Assembly: GCA_024362935.1 (NCBI GenBank)
Contig: JANCRA010000060.1
Coordinates: 684,501-748,500, forward strand
DNA: 64,000 nt
Origin: Setophaga petechia
Lineage: Eukaryota; Chordata; Aves; Passeriformes; Parulidae
Direction: 5' to 3'
The notes under the pieces are model-generated. The model had not been told where the DNA came from. It ran no database searches and was given only the letters and a program-made list of their open reading frames with translations. Position 1 is the stretch's first letter. Each line of letters opens with the position of its first letter. Of the stretch, positions 1-10,000 are shown one piece after another. Made by a program: the position numbers and the translations under genes.

Positions 1-453
1 TCTCCTTGCGAGACATAGTGAAAAAGCTATTTGCTTAGATGTAGGTGACAAGAAACACTTACTGCAGTGCACTGAAAATGTAACTGCTACACAGCACTGC
101 GATTGTGTTAGCAGCTTGCAAAGTGCTAGAAAACAGTACTTTCCCACTCTCTTGCCTTTCCCTTCACATTAATACTTGAAAGGAAGGCATCTTAGACAAC
201 TTTCTTTTTCTTGTGTCAAAAAACTCTGCAGCCCTCTCTGCAACATCTACAACACGATGGAAGTTGTTTAGTGAGCAGGAAGGTTTTCTCCTTGCGAGAC
301 ATAGTGAAAAAGCTATTTGCTTAGATGTAGGTGACAAGAAACACTTACTGCAGTGCACTGAAAAGCTTACTGCTACACAGCACTGCGATTGTGTTAGCAG
401 CCTGCAAAGTGCTAGGAAACAGTACTTTCCCACTCTCTTGCCTTTCCCTTCAC

Positions 454-739
454 ATTAATACTTGAAAGGAAGGCGTCTTAGACAACTTTCTTTTTCTTGT
501 TGCAAAACACACTGCAGCCCTCTGTGCAACTTCTAGAACACGATAGGAGACGTTTAGTGAGCAGGAAGGTTTTCTCCTTGTGAGACATAGTGAAAAAGTT
601 CTTTCCTTAGATGTAGGTAACAAGAAACACTTACTGCAGTGCACTGAAAAGCTAATTGCTACACAGCACTGGAATTGTGTTAGCAGCTTGCAAAGTTGTA
701 GAAAACAGTACTTTCCCACTCTCTTGTCTTTCCCTTCAC
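454..739 (+). repeat. Representative satellite monomer (286 bp)
   Basis: One complete unit, phased on the conserved ATTAATACTTGAAAGG motif; the same motif recurs at 168, 454 and 740, giving a period of exactly 286. Inside it are a pyrimidine-rich tract around 486-500, a TTCTAGAA inverted repeat at 531-538, an A-rich GTGAAAAAG block near 590, and a perfect 10-bp palindrome CAGTGCACTG at 637-646. The phase is arbitrary, since a tandem array has no natural start. A stop-free 89-codon frame lies on the minus strand, but the 286-bp period is not a multiple of three, so no frame continues through neighbouring monomers. Confidence 0.95.
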
Positions 740-3700
740 ATTAATACTTGAAAGGAAGGCGTCTTAGACAACTTTCTTTTTCTTGTTACAGAGCACTCTG
801 CAGCCCTCTGTGCATTTTCTAGAACACGATAGGAGATAATTAATGAGCAGGAAGGTTTTCTGCTTGCGAGACATAGTGAAAAAGCTATTTGCGTAAATGT
901 AGGTGACAAGAAAAAATTACTGCAGTGCACTGACAAGCTAATTGCTACACAGCACTGGGATTGTATTAGCAGCTTGCAAAGTGCTAGAAAACAGTACTTT
1001 CCCACACTCTTGCCTTTCCCTTCACATTAATACTTGAAAGGAAGGCGTCTTAGACAACTTTCTTTTTCTTGTGTCAAAAAACTCTGCAGCCCTCTGTGCA
1101 ACTTCTGGAACACCCTAGGAGATGTTTAGTTATCAGGAACGTTTTCTCCTTGTGAGACATAGTGAAAAAGCTATTTGCTTAGATGTAGTTGACAAGAAAC
1201 ACTTACTACAGTGCACTGACAAGCTAATTGCTACACAGCACTGGGATTGTGTTAGCAGCTTGCAAAGTGATAGAAAACAGTACTTTCCCACTCTCTTGCC
1301 TTTCCATTCACATTAATACTTGAAAGGAAGGCGTCTTAGACAACTTTCTTTTTCTTGTTGTAAAACACTCTGCAGCCTTTGTGCTACTTCTAGAACACGA
1401 TGGATGTTGTTTAGTGAGCAGGAAGGTTTTCTCTTTGTGAGACATAGTGAAAAAGCTATTTGCTTAGATGTAGGTGACAAGAAACACTTACTGCAGAGCA
1501 CTGAAAAGCAAATTGCTACACAGCACTGGGATTGTGTAAGCAGCTTACAAAGTGCTAGAAAACTGTACTTTCCCACTCCCTTGCCTTTCCCTTCACATTA
1601 ATACTTGAAAGGAAGGCGTCTTAGACAACTTTCTTTTTCTTGTTGCAAAACATTCTGCAGCCCTCTGTGCAACTTCTAGAACGCGATAGGAGATGTTTAA
1701 TGAGCAGGAACGTTTTCTCCTTGTGAGACATAGTGAAAAAGCTATTTGCTTAGATGTAGGTGACAAGAAACATTTACTGCAGTGCACTGACAAGCTAATT
1801 GCTACACAGCACTGGGATTGTGTAAGCACCTTGCAAAGTGATAGACGACAGTAGTTTTCCACTCTCTTGCGTTTATATTTACATTAATACTTGAAAGGAA
1901 GACGTGTTAGACAACTTTCTTTTTCTTGTTGCAAAACACTCTGCAGCCCTCTGTGCAACTTCTAGAACACCATAGGAGATGTTTAGTGAGCAGGAACGTT
2001 TTCTCCTTGGAGACATAGGGAAAAAGCTATTTGCTTAGATGTAGGTGACAAGAAACATTTACTGCAGTGCACTGACAAGCTAATTGCTACACAGCACTGG
2101 GATTGCGTAAGCAGCTTGCAAAAGGATAGAAAACAGTACCTTTCCACTCTCTTGCCTTTCCATTCACATTAATACTTGAAAGGAAGGCGTCTTAGACAAC
2201 TTTCTTTTTCTTGTTGTAAAACACTCTGCAGCCCTCTGTGCAACCTCTCCAATACCATGGAAATTGTTTAAACAGCAGGAACGTTTTCTCCTTGCGAGAC
2301 ATAGTGAAAAACCTATTTGCTTAGATGTAGGTGACAAGAAACACTTACTGCAGTGCAGTGACAAGCTAATTGCTACACAGCACTGGGATTGTGTAAGCAG
2401 CTTGCAAAAGGATAGAAAACAGTACCTTTCCACTCTCTTGCCTTTCCATTCACATTAATACTTGAAAGAAGGCATCTTAGACAACTTCCTTTTTCTTGTT
2501 GCAAAACACTCTGCAGCCCTCTGTACAACTTCTAGAACACAATAGGAGATGCTTAGTGAGCTGGAAGGTTTTCTCCTTGCGAGACATAGTGAAAAAGCTA
2601 TTTGCTTAGATGTAGGTGACAAGAAACACTTACTGCAGTGCAGTGACAAGCTAATTGCTACACAGCACTGGGATTGTGTACTAGCTTTAAAAGAAATAGA
2701 AAACAGTACCTTTCCACTCTCTTGCCTTTTCCCTTCACATTAATACTTGAAAGGAAGGCGTCTTAGACAACTTTCTTTTTCTTGCTGCAAAACACACTGC
2801 AGCCCTCTCTGCAACATCTACAACACGATGGAAGTTGTTTCATGAGCAGGAAGGTTTTCTCCTTGCGAGACATAGTGAAAAAGCTATTTGCTTAGATGTA
2901 GGTGACAAAAAACACTTACTGCAGTGCACTGAGAAGCTAATTGCTACTCAGCACTGGGATTGTGTAAGCAGCTTGCAAAGTGATAGAAAACAGTACCTTT
3001 CCACTCTCTTGCCTTTCCATTCACATTAATACTTGAAAGGAAGGCATCTAAGACAACTTTCTTTTTCTTGTTGCAAAATACACTGCAGCCCTCTTTGCAA
3101 CTTCTAGAACACGATAGGAGATGTTTAGTCAGCAGGAACGTTTTCTCCTTGTGAGACATAGTGAAAAAGCTATTTGCTTAGATGTAGGTGACAAAAAACA
3201 CTTACTGCAGTGCACTGACAAGCTAATTGCTACACAGCACTGGGCTTGTGTAAGCACCTTGCAAAGTGATAGAAAACAGTACTTTTCCACTCTCTTTCCT
3301 TTCCCTTCCCATTAATACTTGAATGTAAGGCGTCTTAGCCAATTTTCTTTTTCTTGTTCCAAAACGCTCTGCAGCCCTCTGTGCAACTTCTGGAACACAA
3401 TAGGAGATGTTTAGTGAGCAGGAAGGTTTTCTCCTTGCGAGACATAGTGAAAAAGCTATTTGCTTAGATGTAGGTGTCAAGAAACTCTTACTGCAGTGCA
3501 CTGAAAAGCTAACTGCTACACAGCACTGGGATTGTGTTAGCAGCTTGCAAAGTGCTAGAAAACAGTACTTTCCCACTCTCTTCCCTTTCCCTTCACATTA
3601 ATACTTGAAAGGAAGGCGTCTTAGACAACTTTCTTTTTCTTGTTACAAAACATTCTGCAGCCCTCTGTGCAACTTCTAGAACACGATAGGAGATATTTAG

Positions 3701-5689
3701 TGATCAGGAACGTTTTCTCCTTGAGAGACATAGTGAAAAAGATATTTGCTTAGATGAAGGTGACAAGAAACACTTACTGCAGTGCACTGACCAGCTAATT
3801 GCTACACAGCACTGGGATTGTGTTAGCAGCCTGCAAAGTGCTAGAAAACAGTACTTTCCCACTCTCTTGCCTTTCCCTTCACATTAATACTTGAAAGGAA
3901 GGCGTCTTAGACAACTTTCTTTTACTTGTTGCAAAACACACTGCAGCCCTCTGTGCAACTTCTAGAACACGATGGAAGTTGTTTAGTGAGCAGCAACGTT
4001 TTCTCCTTGCGAGACATCGTGAAAAAGCTATTTGCTTAGATGTAGGTGACAAGAAACACTTACTGCAGTGCACTGAAAAGCTTACTGCTACACAGCACTG
4101 GGATTGTGTTAGCAGCCTGCAAAGTGCTAGAAAACAGTACTTTCCCACTCTCTTGCCTTTCCCTTCACATTAATACTTGAAAGGAAGGCGTCTTAGACAA
4201 CTTTCTTTTTCTTGTTGCAAAACACTCTGCAGCCCTCTGTGCAACTTCTAGAACACCATAGGAGATGTTTAGTGAGCAGGAACGTTTTCTCCTTGGAGAC
4301 ATAGGGAAAAAGCTATTTGCTTACATGTAGGTGACAAGAAACATTTACTGCAGTGCACTGACAAGCTAATTGCTACACAGCACTGGGATTGCGTAAGCAG
4401 CTTGCAAAAGGATAGAAAAGAGTACCTTTCCACTCTCTTGCCTTTCCATTCATATTAATACTTGAAAGGAAGGCGTCTTAGACAACTTTCTTTTTCTTGT
4501 TGTAAAACACTCTGCAGCCCTCTGTGCAACCTCTCCAATACCATGGAAATTGTTTAATCAGCAGGAACGTTTTCTCCTTGCGAGACATAGTGAAAAAGCT
4601 ATTTGCTTAGATGTAGGTGACAAGAAACATTTACTGCAGTGCACTGACAACCTAATTGCTACACAGCACTGGGATTGTGTAAGCAGCTTGCAAAAGGATA
4701 GAAAACAGTACCTTTCCACTCTCTTGCCTTTCCCTTCACATTAATACTTGAAAGGAAGGCGTCTTAGACAACTTTCTTTTACATTTTGCAAAACACACTG
4801 CAGCCCTCTCTGCAACTTCTACAACAAGATGGAAGTTGTTTAGTGAGCAGCAACGTTTTCCCCTTGCGAGACAAAGTGAAAAAGCTATTTGCTCAGATGT
4901 AGGTATCAAGAAACACTTACTGCCGTGCACTGACAAGCTAATTGCTACACAGCACTGCGATTGTGTTAGCAGCTTGTAAAGTGCTAGAAAACAGTACTTT
5001 CCCACTCTCTTGCCTTTCCCTACACATTAATACTTGAAAGGAAGGCGTCTTGGACAACTTTCTTTTACATTTTGCAAAACACAATGCAGCCCTCTGTGCA
5101 ACTTCTACAACACGATGGAAGTTGTTTAGTGAGCAGGAACGTTTTCTCCTTGCGAGACAAAGTGAAAAAGCTATTTGCTCAGATGTAGGTATCAAGAAAC
5201 AGTGCCGTGCACTGACAAGCTAATTGCTACACAGAACTGGGATTTCGTTAGCAGCTTGCAAAGTGCTAGAAAACAGTACTTTCCCACTCTCTTGCCTTTC
5301 CCTTCACATTAATACTTGAAAGGAAGGCATCTTAGACAACTTTCTTTTTCTTGTTACAGAACACACTGCAGCCCTCTGTGCAACTTCTAGAACACGATAG
5401 GAGATGTTTAGTGAGCAAGAAGGTTTTCTCCTTGCGAGACATAGTGAAAAAGCTATTTGCTTAGATGTAGGTGACAAGAAACACTTACTGAAGTGCAGTG
5501 ACAAGTTACTTGGGACACAGCACTGGGATTGTGTTAGCAGCCTGCAAAGTGCTAGAAAACAGTACTTTCCCACTCTCTTGCCTTTCCCTTCACATTAATA
5601 CTTGAAAGGAAGGCGTCTTAGACAACTTTCTTTTTCTTGCTGCAAAACAGTCTGCAGCCCTCTGTGCAACCTGTACAGCACGATGGAAG

Positions 5690-6887
5690 TTGTTTAATGA
5701 GCAGGAAGGTTTTCTCCTTGCGAGACATCGTGAAAAAGCTTTTTGCTTAGATGTAGGTTATCACAGGCAGTTACTGCAGTGCACTGAAAGGCTAATAGAT
5801 GCACAACACTGGGATTGTGTGCCCAGCTTGCAAAGTGATAGAAAACAGTACCTTTCCACTCTTCCTGCCTTTTCCATGCACATTACTATTCGAATGGAAA
5901 GAATTTTAGACAACTTTCTTTGGCTTCTTGCAAAACACTCTGCACACCTGCCTGCAATCTCTAGAAGTCGATGGGAGATATTTTCTGAACTGGCTCAGTT
6001 TCTCTTTGCAAGACATGGGGAAAAAGCAATTTGCTTAGATATAGGTGAAAAGAGGCACCTACTACAGTGCACTGCAAGCTAATTGCTGCACAACACGCAG
6101 ATTGTGTAAGCAGGTTGCAAACTGATAGAAAACAGTACCTCTCCCTTCTCCTGCCTTTTCTATTTGAATGCAAGGCGTTTTAGACAACTTTCTTTTGCTT
6201 CTTGCAAAACACTCTGCACACCTGCCTGCAATCTCTAGAACTCGATGGGAGATGTTTTCTGAACTGGCTCAGTTTCTCCTTGCGAGACATGGGGAAAAAG
6301 CAATTTGCTTAGATGCAGGTGAAAAGAGGCACCTACTACAGTGCACTGAAAAACTAATTGCTGCACAACTCTGGGATTGTGTAAGCAGCTTACAAACAGA
6401 TAGAAAACAGCACCTTTCCACTCTCCTGCCTTTTCCATTGGCATTACTATTCGAATGGCAGCAGTTTTGGACAACTTTCTTTTGCTTCTTGCAAAACACT
6501 CTGCACACCTCCGTGCAACTTCTAGAAAAAATGAGAGTTGTTTTCTGAACTGGTACAGTTTCTCCTGAAGAGATATAATGCAAACGCTATTGGCTTAGAT
6601 GTAGTAACAATAGGCAATTATGACAGTGCACTGCAAAGTCAATCGTAGTATAACACTGGGATTGTGTGTCCAGCTTGCAAACTGGTAGAAAACAGTACCT
6701 ATCCGCTCTCCTGCATTTTCCCTTTCCAGGAACATTCGAATTGATGGCTTTTTTGGACAAGTTACTTTTTCTTGTTGCAAAACCCTCTGCAGACCTGCCT
6801 GCAACCTCTAGAGCACGATGGGAGGTTTTTTGTGAACAGACACAGTTTCTCCTGGCGAGACATAATGAAAAAGCTTTTTGCTAAGGT
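5690..6887 (+). repeat. Diverged satellite monomers at the end of HOR-A unit 1
   Basis: Monomer spacing becomes irregular here (about 288, 274, 286 and 287 bp) and identity to the array consensus falls progressively from left to right. Unlike the other monomers these carry TTTTCTGAACTGGCTCAG, GAAAAGAGGCACCTACTACAG and CTGCACACCTGCCTGC. Two open plus-strand frames occur, 130 codons at 5,690-6,082 and 126 codons at 6,168-6,548, because these copies happen to lack stops. The pattern resembles an old array edge that escaped homogenisation and was later amplified inside the HOR. Coding function is possible but not supported, because the frame is broken by indels between adjacent monomers. Confidence 0.85.
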
Positions 6888-7090
6888 GTAGCCGGCAGGA
6901 GACGCTAAAGACCAGGAGACGGAGCACTGTGCCTTTAAGCGCCGCTTCCGGGTGTCTGTCGGCCGTAGCTGTTCTCCGGAGCACGCCGCGATCTCCGTAA
7001 CGACACCAGATTCTTCGCGCCAAGAAGCGTCTTCTCCTTCTCCGGAAAACAGAGACTGCGGCAGCTTCTGAACGGCGAACTACGAAGCGG
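6888..7090. promoter_or_regulatory. CpG-dense non-satellite segment, candidate promoter fragment (copy 1)
   Basis: About 200 bp with no similarity to the monomer replaces about 50 bp in the middle of a diverged monomer. There are 23 CpGs between 6,891 and 7,090, against about four in an ordinary 286-bp monomer. Motifs visible are CGCTTCCGGG (6,943-6,952; ETS/GABP-like on the minus strand), CCGGAA (7,042-7,047), and TTCGCGCCAA (7,014-7,023; E2F-like), the last lying in a short TTCTT/AAGAA inverted repeat. A 59-codon plus frame is open from 6,892 to a stop at 7,069-7,071 but has no ATG. Stop-poor frames are expected in CpG-rich DNA. I do not recognise the source. A captured CpG-island, 5'-exon or retroelement promoter are all possible. 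Confidence 0.4.
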
Positions 7091-10000
7091 CACAAAACTG
7101 GGATTGGGTAAGCAGTTTTCAAAATGATAAAAAACAGTACTTTCCCACTCTCTTGCCTTTCCCTTCACAATAATACTTGAAAGGAAGGCGTCTTAGACAA
7201 GTTTCTTTTTCTTCTTACAGAACACACTGCAGCCCTCTGTGCAACTTCTAGAACACGATAGGAGATGTTTAGTGAGCAAGAAGGTTTTCTCCTTGCGAGA
7301 CATAGTGAAAAAGCTATTTGCTTAGATGTAGGTGACAAGAAACACTTACTGCAGTGCACTGAAAATGTAACTGCTACACAGCACTGCGATTGTGTTAGCA
7401 GCTTGCAAAGTGCTAGAAAACAGTACTTTCCCACTCTCTTGCCTTTCCCTTCACATTAATACTTGAAAGGAAGGCATCTTAGACAACTTTCTTTTTCTTG
7501 TGTCAAAAAACTCTGCAGCCCTCTCTGCAACATCTACAACACGATGGAAGTTGTTTAGTGAGCAGGAAGGTTTTCTCCTTGCGAGACATAGTGAAAAAGC
7601 TATTTGCTTAGATGTAGGTGACAAGAAACACTTACTGCAGTGCACTGAAAAGCTTACTGCTACACAGCACTGCGATTGTGTTAGCAGCCTGCAAAGTGCT
7701 AGGAAACAGTACTTTCCCACTCTCTTGCCTTTCCCTTCACATTAATACTTGAAAGGAAGGCGTCTTAGACAACTTTCTTTTTCTTGTTGCAAAACACACT
7801 GCAGCCCTCTGTGCAACTTCTAGAACACGATAGGAGACGTTTAGTGAGCAGGAAGGTTTTCTCCTTGTGAGACATAGTGAAAAAGTTCTTTCCTTAGATG
7901 TAGGTAACAAGAAACACTTACTGCAGTGCACTGAAAAGCTAATTGCTACACAGCACTGGAATTGTGTTAGCAGCTTGCAAAGTTGTAGAAAACAGTACTT
8001 TCCCACTCTCTTGTCTTTCCCTTCACATTAATACTTGAAAGGAAGGCGTCTTAGACAACTTTCTTTTTCTTGTTACAGAGCACTCTGCAGCCCTCTGTGC
8101 ATTTTCTAGAACACGATAGGAGATAATTAATGAGCAGGAAGGTTTTCTGCTTGCGAGACATAGTGAAAAAGCTATTTGCGTAAATGTAGGTGACAAGAAA
8201 AAATTACTGCAGTGCACTGACAAGCTAATTGCTACACAGCACTGGGATTGTATTAGCAGCTTGCAAAGTGCTAGAAAACAGTACTTTCCCACACTCTTGC
8301 CTTTCCCTTCACATTAATACTTGAAAGGAAGGCGTCTTAGACAACTTTCTTTTTCTTGTGTCAAAAAACTCTGCAGCCCTCTGTGCAACTTCTGGAACAC
8401 CCTAGGAGATGTTTAGTTATCAGGAACGTTTTCTCCTTGTGAGACATAGTGAAAAAGCTATTTGCTTAGATGTAGTTGACAAGAAACACTTACTACAGTG
8501 CACTGACAAGCTAATTGCTACACAGCACTGGGATTGTGTTAGCAGCTTGCAAAGTGATAGAAAACAGTACTTTCCCACTCTCTTGCCTTTCCATTCACAT
8601 TAATACTTGAAAGGAAGGCGTCTTAGACAACTTTCTTTTTCTTGTTGTAAAACACTCTGCAGCCTTTGTGCTACTTCTAGAACACGATGGATGTTGTTTA
8701 GTGAGCAGGAAGGTTTTCTCTTTGTGAGACATAGTGAAAAAGCTATTTGCTTAGATGTAGGTGACAAGAAACACTTACTGCAGAGCACTGAAAAGCAAAT
8801 TGCTACACAGCACTGGGATTGTGTAAGCAGCTTACAAAGTGCTAGAAAACTGTACTTTCCCACTCCCTTGCCTTTCCCTTCACATTAATACTTGAAAGGA
8901 AGGCGTCTTAGACAACTTTCTTTTTCTTGTTGCAAAACATTCTGCAGCCCTCTGTGCAACTTCTAGAACGCGATAGGAGATGTTTAATGAGCAGGAACGT
9001 TTTCTCCTTGTGAGACATAGTGAAAAAGCTATTTGCTTAGATGTAGGTGACAAGAAACATTTACTGCAGTGCACTGACAAGCTAATTGCTACACAGCACT
9101 GGGATTGTGTAAGCACCTTGCAAAGTGATAGACGACAGTAGTTTTCCACTCTCTTGCGTTTATATTTACATTAATACTTGAAAGGAAGACGTGTTAGACA
9201 ACTTTCTTTTTCTTGTTGCAAAACACTCTGCAGCCCTCTGTGCAACTTCTAGAACACCATAGGAGATGTTTAGTGAGCAGGAACGTTTTCTCCTTGGAGA
9301 CATAGGGAAAAAGCTATTTGCTTAGATGTCGGTGACAAGAAACATTTACTGCAGTGCACTGACAAGCTAATTGCTACACAGCACTGGGATTGCGTAAGCA
9401 GCTTGCAAAAGGATAGAAAACAGTACCTTTCCACTCTCTTGCCTTTCCATTCACATTAATACTTGAAAGGAAGGCGTCTTAGACAACTTTCTTTTTCTTG
9501 TTGTAAAACACTCTGCAGCCCTCTGTGCAACCTCTCCAATACCATGGAAATTGTTTAAACAGCAGGAACGTTTTCTCCTTGCGAGACATAGTGAAAAACC
9601 TATTTGCTTAGATGTAGGTGACAAGAAACACTTACTGCAGTGCAGTGACAAGCTAATTGCTACACAGCACTGGGATTGTGTAAGCAGCTTGCAAAAGGAT
9701 AGAAAACAGTACCTTTCCACTCTCTTGCCTTTCCATTCACATTAATACTTGAAAGAAGGCATCTTAGACAACTTCCTTTTTCTTGTTGCAAAACACTCTG
9801 CAGCCCTCTGTACAACTTCTAGAACACAATAGGAGATGCTTAGTGAGCTGGAAGGTTTTCTCCTTGCGAGACATAGTGAAAAAGCTATTTGCTTAGATGT
9901 AGGTGACAAGAAACACTTACTGCAGTGCAGTGACAAGCTAATTGCTACACAGCACTGGGATTGTGTACTAGCTTTAAAAGAAATAGAAAACAGTACCTTT

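Larger units (their letters stand above)
1..7287 (+). repeat. HOR-A unit 1 (25 monomers, 7,287 bp)
   Basis: The window opens inside this unit. The same sequence restarts at 7,288 and again at 14,575, which sets the unit length. It holds 25 monomers. The first nineteen or so are typical. Monomers near 4,836 and 5,122 are two adjacent copies of one subtype (GACAAAGTG, GCTCAGATG, GTATCAAG), the second carrying a 4-bp deletion near 5,200. From about 5,690 the monomers become divergent and the unit ends with the CpG-dense segment at 6,888-7,090. Against unit 2 I see four substitutions by eye: positions 2043, 6622, 6936 and 7016. Confidence 0.95.

Noticed and set aside
164..433. Repeated 89-codon minus-strand and 64-codon plus-strand open frames in most monomers, as a possible protein family
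   Set aside because: They overlap on both strands, follow monomer homogenisation, and the 286-bp period shifts the frame at every repeat. Extensions in some copies (72, 93, 96, 101, 117 codons) come from single indels or lost stops. There is no sign of a promoter, consistent start context or codon-level conservation.
6888..7090. SINE or tRNA-derived element
   Set aside because: I see no A-box/B-box pair, no poly(A) tail and no target-site duplication flanking the segment. It replaces monomer bases instead of being simply inserted. A database search would settle its origin.
6808..7122. Minus-strand 104-codon frame across the CpG-dense segment, rich in arginine
   Set aside because: High CpG content removes stop codons and produces Arg-rich translations by chance. 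The frame runs from satellite through the insert into satellite, and the two copies differ by two amino-acid changes from two substitutions.
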